A stretch of DNA of 64,000 nucleotides from Pinus tabuliformis (taxonomy: Eukaryota; Streptophyta; Pinopsida; Pinales; Pinaceae). Numbering within the stretch: the stretch's first letter is position 1; the number at the start of each line of letters is the position of its first letter. Shown piece after piece: positions 35,710 through 47,013 of the stretch. The stretch lies in the NCBI GenBank assembly GCA_031772625.1, contig CM062814.1, forward strand, positions 819,338,757 through 819,402,756, written 5' to 3'. The notes below the pieces were generated by a model. The model had not been told where the DNA came from. It ran no database searches and saw only the letters and a program-made list of their open reading frames with translations. The translations under genes and the position numbers were made by a program.

Positions 35710-38700
35710 TGTTGAAGTCTCGAAATTTGTTACAACAGCATTAGGGATGACCACCCGGTTCGGACCTTAAAGCAACTCCTTTTCCATTTAGAATGATGGT
35801 TCTGACTGGTTTAACTAGGTCTAATTACCTTCTCTCAATCTCCAAATGAATTAAAATATGAATTTCATTCACCAATGGAGAAGAGACATCAGATCAACTC
35901 TCTTGCTGATCAGTCAAGAAAGTGACCCTTAAGCTGATCTGGGGTTCAGCGAAGCCACAACTAAAGTTTGCCTATTTGTGAAGAGGGCTTTTAGGAATGT
36001 AGAATTAATATATATGAAAAATTATTCTAAAATGCAAGCAAAAGGAACTAAATCATAATTCTATCTCAATTAGGCAGCTATAGATCTAACCCAACCAAGA
36101 GCACGATATTTAAATGTTTGAGATTTAAATATGTATGGCTTACGATGAATATCAAGCTAATGAAGTAGTTCAATTAACTGACACTATGAATACCAAAACA
36201 CATTCTATTCAGAGACCTCTTAACTGAAACAATCAACCAACAACATTTAGGAAGTAGTTCACAAAATGATATTGATTATTAAATCAATAATTCGAATAAT
36301 TAAACAATAATATGAGGAAATAGTTCACAACATATCATTATTTATTAAATCAATATTAAAAGACAGATTTATGAGTAAATAGTTACTCATAAATTAGAAT
36401 TCAACTCATAAGAGCAGAGATAAATAATAACATATGAATGAAACAAATTACTCATACCGACAAAAGTGCACAAATATGAATAAAATGACACATTCATGCC
36501 ATCATAAAATAAAACTAGTATTTAAAATAATAGTATTAGAAATACCAATTTATTGAATCAATTTCTCTAGCTTTGGTCTCCAACAATCCTCTACAATATT
36601 TGAACTTCTGTTGTTACAACAAGAGTTGCAGTAGTGCAAGCTCTGCCCATCATACATAATTCAGAATGCAAAAGAAAAATCCTCAATAATCCCCAGATCT
36701 GAGATTTTCTCTCCTCTCACCTACAACTCTAAATCCCTATTACAGTAGTGCTTTTAGAATTTAGAATTGCAGAGAAGAGAAGTCTCTCTTACATTCTACA
36801 ATATGATATTTATAGCATTTACATATGAATTCTCAACAAGAAAGTTTGTTGAAGAATAAATCTGCTCCATCAATTTTCATTGGCTCAAAACTCCATTCTT
36901 CTACTGCTGGAGCATTCTCATTGATTGAGATCTTCTTCTCCTCATCTCTTCAACTGTTTTTCCCGCAAAAACAAATTAAAAGTAAAATAAAATGGAAAAA
37001 TCAAATCAAAATACCAAATCCGAAACTAAAACATATCTAATTGAATAAACAATTAAAAAATAAATCATATATTTTTATTTATGTCTGTGATGGTCTAATT
37101 AATAAAGGAGAACATTAACAAATGGATCAACACTTAAAAGAAGTTGTGGGGAAATGAGAATGCAGAAAATAAAACTCAAAAAATTGATTTTGTTTAAAAA
37201 TTTGGAGCTTAATTTTTTGCCTAATTTTACATCTAGTAAATTATCAAATATGGCTTTGCAACCACTTCAAAAATATTCTCCATAATTTTATCTTTCCAAT
37301 GAACTGTCCTAAGCCTCATTTAGTCAAGTAAAACTCCATTTATGAGCTTCCAAAATTAGTATATTAAAATTGCCAAAATTATAGAATTTTTGTTATTTAG
37401 TTTAAAAATCAAAATTTTTTAATTAAAAACTAATTCCAAAATAAATTACAGTTACTAATTAATTAATTACATCTATATTATTAAACTTAATTAATTAAAA
37501 AATTTAATTTAATGATTAATTAAAATACCATTATATAAATATTATAATTATATTATATAAAAATTATAATTAATATATAATATTATAATATTAATATAGT
37601 ATTATATTTTAATTCAAAAATTTTAAAATACAAAATTTAAAAAAAATTCACGTGTTAGTGTGAGGAGGGTGGAGAGTATAGGAGTTAGTGGAGGGTATGG
37701 AGAGATACGGAGTGGGGGGACGGCGATTCCTATTTCCTATCCCATAAGAAAGTTATTGCGCTCTGACACGCACCGGAGATAGCCAAACATAACACGCCCG
37801 AGTGATGGCTGGAGAGAGAAAAACGGACGAGCGTGTTATGTTTGGCTATCTCCGGCGCATGTCAGGCGCAATAACTTTCTTATAGGATTGGAAATAGGAA
37901 TCGCCGTGGGGGGACAATGGAGTGATAAGGGATATGACGTGAGGGTGATGGTAAGGTGAGTGAGGTGGAGGGATAAGGTATGAGGGCAATGTGAGGTGAC
38001 GTAGGCCTAGGAGTTATAAGGAGCGAATGAAAACCAGAGTATAAGATTAAAAACTCCTCGTATAAACCAAATCATATTGTAAATTGTAAATTTATTTTTT
38101 TTAAATGTGCGGTTTAATAAGTTTGTTTTTTGCGGTATGCGATATGCAATATATCACAATTGCAATATTGCATTACAAATTTTATTTTGGCGATTTTAAA
38201 TTTCGGGATTTTGGAAGGGAGGATTTGATGAGAAGTGGGGCTCACGTGAATTAACGATCCTACAAATTGGACTTCAGCCATTTTGCAATTTTGGGGTTTT
38301 GGGTTTGGAAATTTGTTTTAAAATAACAAATTGGAGTAAATTACCAAGAACCCGAAACGTATTTTCATTTATTGCACAACTTAGTTGGGTCACTTTGTAG
38401 AACCGTTAATAAAAAAATGAAAAAAAATTAGTAAAAATTCACTAAAAGTTAATATTTACTATGAATGACTATTTTAATTGCAAAAATTGAAATATCATAC
38501 ATTTATCTACATTTTTTAGTCCAAGCAAGAAATGATCAAACTTCAAAGGAATGATATTTACAAACCGGTTGACCAAATTAGGCGAAACAAGTATTGATGG
38601 AAGATTGTGAAAAGTCAAATTCAATGAAACAATTAAAATAGAAATATGATTAAAATGAAAAAAAATGATAAAATTGTAAGGCAATTAATTAATATGAAAA

Positions 38701-38784
38701 TCATAAAGCATGATTTAGCAAAAAAATAATGGAAAGGGTCCCCATTATTTAAATAATGGGGGGTGTTGGGTTTTCCCTACAACA
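35710..38784 (-). repeat. Element C LTR 2 (5' LTR, 3075 bp)
   Basis: Colinear with 26755-29703 and longer, mainly because of a 184-bp MITE plus its 10-bp duplication at 37712-37915. It has a minus-strand TATA-like GCTATAAATATC (plus about 36806-36818). On its right a purine-rich stretch (minus ATGGGATGAGGACG, 38785-38798) abuts the LTR like a PPT. Confidence 0.8.
37722..37905. mobile_element. 184-bp foldback MITE, Mutator-like
   Basis: Nearly perfect terminal inverted repeats of about 76 bp (37722-37797 and 37831-37905) begin GGCGATTCCTATTTCC and surround a 33-bp loop. A perfect 10-bp duplication GTGGGGGGAC lies at 37712-37721 and 37906-37915. The other LTR of the same element has an uninterrupted site (about 28834-28843), so the MITE arrived after element C. 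Long TIRs and a 9-10 bp duplication fit the Mutator superfamily. No coding capacity. Confidence 0.88.
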
Positions 38785-39262
38785 CGTCCTCATCCCATAA
38801 TCATTTGATTCTCTCTTTTAGTCAGAAACCATGAATCTTTCCACTCGATTTAATATGAACACTATATCATCAAAGATCATATCTAATATCCCCATAATTC
38901 TCTTGTCCAACAAAGAGCTTATAATTGTCTAACTGTTTGTCTCGAATTACCATACTCAACAATGTTTCCATCTACCTATGTAGGGTGATAGGATGGAGAA
39001 AATGCAGTCTTCTCTTCCGGAATTTCCCAGGACCGAGAATCCATTTCAAAGAAATGCCACCAATTTCAAAATCAAAATGGTGTTTTCGATCCCCAAACTC
39101 CCTTGCGTCCAAATGCAGAATCTCCTTTCTAACCTCTAACGGAGCCACATCAAAAAAGTTGGCTACTGATTCCCAATCGAACAACCGATAATGTTTGGAT
39201 GAAGATGCCCCAAAAGCACCTCCCTGACGATAGGGAAGTCGTTGCCGTGGTGCCATTTCTAC
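38785..39262 (-). pseudogene. Accessory ORF fragment next to a polypurine tract
   Basis: The minus-strand ATG at about 39257 begins MAPRQRLPYRQGGAFG and runs HYRLFDWESVANFFDVAPLE, then LKWILGPGKFRKR, ending at 38972. Beyond the stop the same region reaches a purine tract (38785-38798) and then the LTR at 38784. A non-pol ORF just upstream of PPT and 3' LTR is the accessory position of plant gypsy elements. It belongs to a different internal region from that at 29704-35709. Function unknown. Confidence 0.5.
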
Positions 39263-39272
39263 TGGAAACCTG

Positions 39273-39410
39273 CCAACAAGACACAAGGCCAACACTCAAA
39301 ACAACTGAGAGAATAAGTGGTTGTTGACCACCATATAAGGACCAACAAGACACAAGATAGACACTTGAAATGACTGAGAGAGTAAATGGTTGTTGACCCT
39401 TGAATAAGGA
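39273..39410. repeat. Two 69-bp tandem repeats
   Basis: Units at 39273-39341 and 39342-39410 share ccaacaagacacaag, actgagaga.taa.tggttg and ataagga. They overlap the start region of the minus-strand accessory ORF. Confidence 0.75.
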
Positions 39411-39767
39411 CACCCCTGTAGAGACGAAGCAAACAAGTTGAGGATAACCACCAGAAGGAAGAACAACCCCAAAATAATTCTACTTCTCCACTTATAGGCT
39501 ACTCTGAGTAGTGTAAACTAATTGCCTTCATATAAGTCTGACTACCCTCTAATTGATAAAACCTCACAACATAATAACTTCACAGAGACCCCAAAAACAT
39601 GATGTTGGCTTGATGGGTCTTGACCCGGGTTCAAAGTTAGCTGCGCCAACCAACAAAACCCTAACTACTGGCCCTCTCAATAGCAGCGCACATAGCGCAA
39701 GTTGCAGTCTCACCTGAAGCAGTATTGGAGGATGAAAAAACCAGGTTTCTGCATCGAGAGGTCAGTG
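39411..39767. other. No recognised gene
   Basis: AT-rich sequence with a few GC-rich words (ttgacccgggttc near 39627). I see no coding region or repeat boundary. Confidence 0.4.
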
Positions 39768-40462
39768 TGATGGGTTCCTGCGACTTCTAGGGCTTCTTTC
39801 GGTTTTCACGAACCTTAATCCTTAACAGATAAATAATTGTAGTAACTCGCAGAAACATAATCTAAACCTTCGTGAAATGCTTTAAACATTCATAACAGTA
39901 AGTAAATATGTAGATATGCTACTTTCGGGCATCAATTAAGCATTTATTCAGATAAATTTAGATACAAAACGAAAATATAGAAACTTGCAGAAGTAAATAC
40001 AGTAGCATAGATACACAAGTAGAGCTTCAAAACAGTCTTTTATTGATATAATCATTCGGTTACCGACTCTTCTTCCCTACGCTTTCAGCCGTAGGGGCCC
40101 ACGCACTCAACTTGCGGACTTACCAAGGTCTTTGCGCACTCAACAACATGAGCCTTCCCCTTTGCCTAAGTATAGGAAACATTCTTTCCTGCCTTAACTT
40201 ACTTGCTCATACAATGATCTTCTATTATCGACTTACTTCCTAGACTCACTATGACTCTCTTATATATAGCCTTTACTTTTACAATACCATGGTCTGTAGA
40301 CCATGGGTAGGTCACAAAATTCCCTATCTTCTAGCACATTAAGGGACTAAAGCCCCTTTTGACTCCTATGACCTTCGCGCTCCGCTCCCTCAAAACATGG
40401 AGACTTTACAAGTATACCAAAATTTATTACAAAACTTTACCCTAGGGGACCCTGTCGCAACA
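39768..40462 (-). repeat. Probable solo LTR
   Basis: On the minus strand it starts TGTTGCGACAGGGTCCCC (40462) and ends GGAACCCATCA (39768). It has a TATA box (minus GGCTATATATAAGAGA, plus 40257-40272) with a CCATGGTCT/AGACCATGG palindrome just upstream (40287-40306) and an AATAAAAG signal near 40040. TG...CA ends and promoter order fit an LTR, but the flanks CAGTG and CATGA do not form a duplication and no partner copy is in the window. Confidence 0.5.
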
Positions 40463-41300
40463 CATGAGTACCAGAGTATGACGGGGTTTGAGTGGTTTCA
40501 AGGAGAAAAGGACGATAGAAGGAGAAATACCTTTCATAACTAGACTGAGAAAGTTCCTTAGTACCATACACCACATACCAATATTGGGAAATTGAATGAA
40601 ATTCCCGTCGGGTCATAACTCTGAGAAGTCACAGAAGAAAGTACCATGACCAGTTCAAACAAGGGACCCGACCCAGAGTTATGTAGAAATAACCCAAAAA
40701 ACATGGACACCATAGATGGAGCAAAATAAATTCCTAAAACAGACTTAGTATCCAATGATAACGAGTTAAGAGGAGTATGAGTACCCAGTGCCGCAAGACG
40801 GGAGAATTCCGAACGACAAAGTGAAATTGAAGAATTGAGACATTATCCAACTTATCCAGCCTATCATTCATTGTGTCCCCTTGAGGATGAGACCACAAAC
40901 AACATCACAACCTCTGCAAATGAAGAACGTCGACCACATGATAATTGTTTTTCTGCCACCCCAATCAAATGAAGAAGTTCATATAAATAGTTATCAACGT
41001 GAGGTAACAACCAACATAATTAAAAAATTCCATTTGCAAATTCCTTGGCAGTAGTCAAGTGTATTGTAGACACCAAGTTTTTGCAATCCCAAAGCAATGA
41101 ACTAGAATGAGGTCATAAATAAACATTCCACCGCTTTCAGTACACGACCTTACGATAACCAATCCACCATGGGAGAGGCACTCCATGTCTATGCAAACGA
41201 AAGAGGTTGTGTTAACAAAACATATGACCCAAACAAAATCCTTTACCCCTTGCATGCCACATTTAATACGATGAGACCCATGTTAGTGGCTCTCATGGTG
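40463..41300 (-). pseudogene. Degenerate minus-strand ORF region, unrecognised
   Basis: Frames at 40558-40755 (GIYFAPSMVSMFFGLFLHN) and 41055-41255 (VWVICFVNTTSFVCIDMECL), with a shifted stretch between, give a broken coding-like region. It may be the interior of the same accessory ORF system as 38785-39262, interrupted by the solo LTR. No conserved motif is recognised. Confidence 0.3.
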
Positions 41301-42360
41301 TGAGCCTAGGATGTTCCATGCGTGGCCAATGTAGAGCCATGTAGAGAGCCCAACTCTCTCTCCGAGGGTCACCACCTCCATCCCCATACAAACTCTTCGC
41401 ATGCGAATTATTATGCCTACCAGAAAATCGTTGTCAAAGGGAGACAACATGTTAGTTTCTTGATCCTATTCGGATGCCCTTGTATCGCCCCCATCAGGGA
41501 GTATCCTTTTCTTCCATTGATAGAGTGGTTCTCATGACCTAAACATATTCCTTAATTAATTCATTGTCATTAAAATTTTAATATCATGGAATAATGAAAT
41601 GCTTATTTGATTAACATTATTTTTAAATTTAGAAGTTTTGATAAAAAATTTAAATCATGAAAATTATGTACTCCATTAATTTTGTTTAAAATCATGTACT
41701 TTCCATTGATTTCATTTTAGCCACAATTATATTGAGATATATGATCATGAAACAAAATAGAAGAAAAAAAGGGAAGTTTATGTTATCATGGGATATATGG
41801 ATTACGAAACATAATAGAAGCGAAAAAGGTAAGTTCATGTTAGCATGTGATAAAGAAGGGTTTTTTTGTTGGTAATATAGATTTCGACCTTGAAACATAA
41901 CAATTAGATAAACCAAAGATATTTCTTATCCAAAAATGTATGACCGTGGATTAGCTAAAAACAATGATTTAAATCCATTCGTCTAAGTGAATCTATCCCT
42001 ATATCTCTATATACAACACTAGGTTCATCTAAGTGAATCTATCCCTATATCTCTATATACAACACTAGGGTGATACCTTAAACCATACATCTATAATTTT
42101 GACATGTTACATAAATTCAATGTTACACATGCAATCATTTAAAATTACTTGGTGAATGTTGTTTATGTTTATCCATTCCTTTGCATAGAAATGTTAGTTT
42201 ATGTGATTATTATAATATTTGTAAATGTTAAGGAGCTATTCCCTGACCAACTTTTGTTTTTTTTTGCTGGAATAAAATTTTATGGAAAATTAGTAACTTT
42301 GATCAAATTGGTTGTCACTATTACACTAGATATAATTATTCCATAAATTCTACTAACGAG
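41301..42360. other. AT-rich sequence with two short tandem duplications
   Basis: No gene. A 46-bp unit is duplicated at about 41982-42069 (tctaagtgaatctatccc...caacactagg). A roughly 66-bp unit is imperfectly duplicated at about 41745-41860 (gaaacataatagaag...gaagtttatgtta). Confidence 0.55.
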
Positions 42361-42454
42361 TCAACATATCTTCAGAGACTTGAACCCATGCAACTACAAA
42401 AATATACAGTTCACCAAACCACTCGAGCTAAAATCCTTTGACAACTATTTCTTA

Positions 42455-42817
42455 ACATGCTATAAATATTTGTATAACCCTGAAGGAAGAATAGTCAAGA
42501 AGTATGCATGGGGAGTGGGCCATAAGACAATTAACCAGGTATAATTGTATGGATTGCTATAAGGAGTCATATTAGCCAAAAATTTGCAGGTAACAAACAT
42601 AATAATATTAGGGAACTCATTCATAATCATCCACCACCCATATAATATAACTTCTCCCAAGGACAAGCATCTGGAGAATCGATTGGAAAGAATACGCAGG
42701 ATCTTGGAGGACACCCTACAAAAAAGGTACTTCCACATCCTTAGAAGTCAAAATGACGAAGCTAATAAATGTGCCAATAAAGCTTGTCAGCTCCAAGCCG
42801 ATGTTAGGTCCCTATAA
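42455..42817 (+). pseudogene. RNase H-like domain remnant
   Basis: The frame reads NPEGRIVKKYAWGVGHK, then LAKNLQVTNIIILGNSFIIIHH, then LERIRRILEDTLQ, HILRSQNDEANKCANKACQL. The strand order and the terminal N-D-E-A-N-x-x-A-N fit an RVT_3-type RNase H. The first catalytic region and the central Asp (here GNS for DS) are lost. It ends just before the LTR of element D, which probably inserted beside or into it. Confidence 0.55.
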
Positions 42818-42823
42818 TACTGG

Positions 42824-43075
42824 TGTGTCCCCCTTATTGTTATTGTTAGTGTAGCCCCCTATTGTTATTGTTGTGCCCTTACATTATTATTGTTATGTAG
42901 GCTCTGATTATATTGTGACCCCTTAAACTCCTATATATACCAAGGAGGTCTTATCATTTGTATCATCCAAGAATTGTTAGTCTATGTAATGTAAAGGAGG
43001 TTTCCCCCTCAAAGTGGATAATTTTTATGTCGTTGATATATCTTTTCTTCTACTTTGTGAGTTGGTTGCATAACA
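42824..43075 (+). repeat. 5' LTR of element D
   Basis: It ends GCATAACA two bases before the PBS. It contains three degenerate copies of cccc.tattgttattgtt.gtg (42828-42900), a TATA box (tcctatatatacc, 42930-42941) and AAAGGAGGTTTCCCCCTCAAAGTGG as in element A. The left edge (TGTGTCCCC) is uncertain. Confidence 0.6.
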
Positions 43076-43077
43076 TT

Positions 43078-43089
43078 TGGTATTAGAGC
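43078..43089 (+). other. Primer-binding site of element D, initiator-Met type
   Basis: TGGTATTAGAGC differs by one base from the canonical TGGTATCAGAGC complement of plant initiator tRNA-Met. Confidence 0.72.
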
Positions 43090-43763
43090 TTTAGATTCTA
43101 GGTTTCATTGCTGCAAACGGGTCATCTTGGAATTTTCACTATAAATATTTTTGTATGGAGGTTCAAAAGCTGAAATTGTGACCACATTGATTAACCTTCT
43201 ATAAAAACTTTAGATCTTGGTTCGCTACATTTTTGAGATATGGTCCTAGGAAGTCAGGGTTTTTACATGCTTGAGAATTTAGTCTCAAACCAGTGACCTT
43301 GGGAAAATCATCATAACTTCCTCTACGAGCATCGAATTTGAATTTCGTAAAAAGTGACTAAAATAGAACAAAATATAATTTTTTGTGTATCATTTTCAGG
43401 GAAGAAGGTTGAAATAGTGACATGTGGAATTCCTTACAAGTTTTCTCTACTAAACCAATCCATAATCAAGTCATCATGGGAGATTGGGCATAACATTACC
43501 TTGAAGAATCCAATTTTGGTCTAAATTGTGGCATTGAAAAGAAGACTTAGAGGGATAATATAGGACATAATTTCAGACCTTGGAGATATAAAATTACATA
43601 GGTAAAAAAATTTCAATATCAAGCTCCTAAAAAGCAAGAAAAATGTGTGTATTTTTAAAAAAATTTCATAAATTTTGTTCGAAAAATCAATTTGAAGTGA
43701 TTCAAAGAGCATTGTGAAGCACAAATATCATTGTTTGATTCCAAAATTCCTCAAAACAAAAAA
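43090..43763 (+). other. Leader of element D with degenerate repeats
   Basis: No gene. It contains two to three degenerate copies of the leader unit also seen in element A (ggttcgctac, gagatatgg, gtcagggttt; then atcataacttcc, tgaatttcg). Confidence 0.5.
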
Positions 43764-44878
43764 ATGGACACACCTAGTAAGCAACCATAAAGCTCTTCCA
43801 TGACACACGAAGAAGAGGAAGAAATGCAACATGATATATCAAAATTACGAGACCAAGTGTAACAAATTTCACTCTCGCAAAAGGTAACAAAAAATGAATT
43901 GGAAGCCATGATGAATGTTAAAATATATGGTATAAAAAGGTACATGGGAGTTTTGAATGATGGTTAAAATGCATACCTAGAAGCAATGATGAATTCCAAG
44001 ATAGAAGGGTTGAAGGAAGGTTTTGCAAAGTTGCTAGAAGAAAGGTTTCCCAGTGGTGAAAAGGTAATCCATGAAAACCATGATGAGGACAAAAGGAATA
44101 TGAATTATTATTTTAGAGACTACAATTTTGGTTTAAGAACCACCACATTCCAAATATTGATAAGAGGAAGTTTGATGGCAAGGATATGGTAACATGGATA
44201 CTACAGATGGAGCAATATTTTGATCTCCATGATGTGAAACACACACAAAAGGTACACATTACATTTTTATATTTAGAACCCAATTAATTTGTATGGTATC
44301 AATATATTTTTTCTTGCAAACCAATTATCACTTGGTCATTTTTTACGTAGGAAATAATCACACATTATGAAGATACAAAGAGAAACACCTTCTTTATCCA
44401 ATTGATAAATCTTAAACAAAAGGGTTTAATGGCAGAGCACATTGAGGACTTCCAAAAATTGAATATCAGGGTAACTGATATTCCATAGGAGCATATGATT
44501 GATGTCTTCATAGGGACTTTAAAGGATAACATACAACATGACGTTCGTCTTTGGGAACCTGATTCATTGGAGAAGGCATTTGGGGCGGAAAGTAAAGTTG
44601 AAAGAAAAATTGTGGCAACAAGGAAGTATACCACTCACAACTATAAATATGGAAGTGTTGTTGTTCCTATCCTTCCACAAACTACAAGGTTGACACCACA
44701 AAAATTGGAGGAAAAAAGAGCAAAAGGGATTTGTTACAGTTGTGATAGCAAGTACACTAAAGGTCATAAATGTGTTGAGAATAAATTATTCTACATAGAC
44801 TGTTAGGAGGAGGAAGAAAATGAACAAGAAACATTAAAATAGGAGGATATACACCAAGAACCAACCCCAGAGAAAGAA
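43764..44878 (+). pseudogene. gag of element D
   Basis: ATG at 43764 starts MDTPSKQP, followed by a Glu-rich helical stretch. The capsid is spread over frames: 43986-44192, then about 44180-44480 (MVTWILQMEQYFDLHDV, VWYQYI), then 44495-44806 (MIDVFIGTLKDNIQHDV). An intact CX2CX7HX2C-type knuckle lies at 44732-44773 (CYSCDSKYTKGHKC). Stops break it at several points. It parallels the gag of element A. Confidence 0.75.
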
Positions 44879-45351
44879 ATGAATCTGAACATATCTTGTA
44901 ATGTATTTCTAGGAATTACCACTCCTCAAACTCTCAAGACAGAAGGATATATCAAGAATAAAAAGGTAATAGTGTTGATTGATTCATGTAGTACCCATAA
45001 TTTTATTCATTGTAAGATAGCCAAAGAATTGAATTGCTTCATATATCCAGCACTAGAGTGTCAAGTGGTGGTTGCGGAGGAACTATAAACTAATCTTAAA
45101 AGTGCAATAATATCAAGCTAGCCATGGGGGAATATGTATTGAATAGTCCAATGCTTTCCATTCCAATGGGTGGTGCTAATGTTGTACTAGGAGTCCAATG
45201 GTTACAATCTTTGGGAATGATAGCTTTTAATTTTCAAGAACTTTTCTTGAAATTTTTTTGGGAAGGAAAGGAAGTTGAATTAAGGGGTATCAAAGGGAAA
45301 CAGGGAAAGATAATCAACTCTAATGGCATGAAAAGTCTTCTGAAGAAATAA
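44879..45351 (+). pseudogene. Protease of element D
   Basis: Two open pieces (44879-45088 and 45124-45351) carry GITTPQTLKTEGYIKNKK, the active site VLIDSCSTHNFI and then MGGANVVLGVQWLQSLG. The active-site Gly of D-S-G reads Cys (44981-44989). A stop at about 45086-45088 separates the two halves. Confidence 0.78.
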
Positions 45352-46874
45352 AAACATGGCATAATTGCACAATTATGCTCACTAGAGGTTAAAACATCGA
45401 AATCATCTATTTCTCCAGATCTCCAAAAAGTCTTGGACAATCATTCCAAGGTATTTGAGACTCCCAAAGGCCTCCCACCTATTCGTGATCATGATCATGC
45501 TATTCATTTGATTCCAGTAAATTTTCCTCCAAACATCATACCTTACAGATATCCCTATGCCCAAAAGAGTGAAATTGAATGTATGGTTACATAAATGCTA
45601 GAGAGTAGTATAATTCAACCTAGTCAAAGTTATTTCTCTGCTCTACTAGTACTGGTGCACAAGAATGATGGATCATAGTGTATGTGTCTAGATTATAGGG
45701 AGCTCAACAAGCTCACTATTAAATATAAATTTCCCATTCATGTCATTGATGAATTGTTGGATGAATTACATGGAGAAATTTACTTCACCAAGTTGGATCT
45801 TTGTTCAAGATATTATCAAATTAGAATGAAGACTATAGACTTTCCAAAAAAACATTTAGAACCCATGAGGGTCATTATGAATTTTTGGTCATGCCATTTG
45901 GCCTTACTAATGAACCTTCCATTTCAAGGTTTGATTAATTCCATTTTCAAACCCACCCTTACAAAAATTGTGTTAGTATTTTTTGATGATATACTAATCT
46001 ATAACAAGTCTTGGAAGGATCATGTTCAACATGTTGACAGGGTGCTCAAACTATTGGAGGAGAAACAATTATATGTAAAAACCTCCAAATGTTTCTTTGG
46101 AGTACAAGAGGTGGAATTTTTGGGTCATATTGTATCTCATGAGGGTGTTAAGGTAGACCCTAACAAAATTAAAGCCATTAAGGAATGGAAAATCCCCGCA
46201 ACCATAAAGCATCTTCGAGGATTTCTCGGGTTGATGGGGTATTATTGCGATTTTTTTAAGAATTATGGGAGAATAGTAGCACCTCTAACAACATTACTGA
46301 AGAAAGATGCATTTTCTTGGACTCCAAATGCTACTAAGGCCTTTGAACATCTTAAAGAGGCAATGTGCCAAACACCGTTCTTAACTATGCCAGACTTTAC
46401 AAAAACCTTTATTGTGGAATGTGATGCTTCAGGAAATGGAATTGTTGTTTTTTTAATGCAAGAAGGAGACCAATTTCTTTTGAAAGTCATCCAATCAAGG
46501 GAAAGTATTTACACAAACCTATTTACGAGAAGGAATTGTTGGTAATACTACATGCACTAAAGCAATGGCAACCTTACCTAATGGGAAGACACTTCAAGGT
46601 AAAAAAATATTGTGATAGCCTTAAATACTTTTAGGAACAAAGATTATCTTTAGAAGAGCAAAGAAAATGGGTCACTAAAATTTTGGGTTATGACTTTGAA
46701 ATCATCTACAAAAAAGGGAAGAAAAATGTTGTTTCAGATGCTCTCTCAAGAAAGGATGAGGATGTGGAAGCATTTCTTTGTGCCATTTCTATTATCCAAC
46801 CTAATTGGATAACCGAAGCAAGGGATGAATGGGAGAATGAAGAAGAGGTGTGGACACTCATTCAAAAGTTGTAG
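45352..46874 (+). pseudogene. Reverse transcriptase and RNase H of element D
   Basis: Starting from KGLPPIRDHDHAIHL, RT continues in 45682-46545 with CLDYRELNKLTIKYKFPI, LDELHGEIYFTKLDL and the catalytic VFFDDILIY near 45970. A stretch at about 45850-45930 reads as a different frame (its correct reading, VMPFGLTN, is in the next frame) and then returns. RNase H begins VECDASGNGI, is broken near 46540-46680, and resumes with YDFEIIYKKGKKNVVSDALSRK (46683-46874). Confidence 0.82.
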
Positions 46875-47013
46875 CAAGATCCCAGTACATCTAAGACATT
46901 TAGCCAGAAAAATGATTCATTATGGTATAAAGATTGCTTATATCTTTGTAAGAATTCACAACTCAAGCAAAATATTCTTTTGACATTGCACACCTCCCCT
47001 ATAGGAGGGCACT
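46875..47013 (+). pseudogene. Integrase N-terminal stub of element D
   Basis: After a TAG at 46872-46874 the frame reads QDPSTSKTF, SLWYKDCLYLC and LTLHTSPIGGH, the zinc-binding start of a gypsy integrase, and then stops matching at about 47013. The catalytic core is absent. Confidence 0.65.

Larger units (their letters stand above)
26755..38784 (-). mobile_element. Element C: large non-autonomous gag-only LTR element
   Basis: Two direct copies of a roughly 3 kb LTR (26755-29703 and 35710-38784; ends TGTTGA...CTACAACA) enclose about 6 kb. The PBS-like sequence sits left of the right-hand LTR, so transcription is on the minus strand. The inside encodes a gag domain and a long unfamiliar ORF. 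No protease, RT, RNase H or integrase motif was found, as in LARD or TR-GAG elements. No matching 5-bp duplication flanks it (CAACT and CGTCC), and the right flank carries a polypurine tract of a further element, so the structure is probably recombinant. Confidence 0.75.
42824..47013 (+). mobile_element. Element D: truncated chromovirus-like Ty3/gypsy copy
   Basis: LTR, Met-type PBS, repeated leader, gag with zinc knuckle, protease, RT, RNase H and the first residues of integrase are present in order. The sequence then breaks at about 47013 inside the H...GGH part of integrase. No 3' LTR is found. Gag and protease match element A. Several stops and frameshifts are present. Confidence 0.8.

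Noticed and set aside
37722-37905. Foldback sequence as a host microRNA or rho-independent terminator
   Set aside because: Perfect 10-bp flanking duplication and absence from the sister LTR indicate a MITE insertion.
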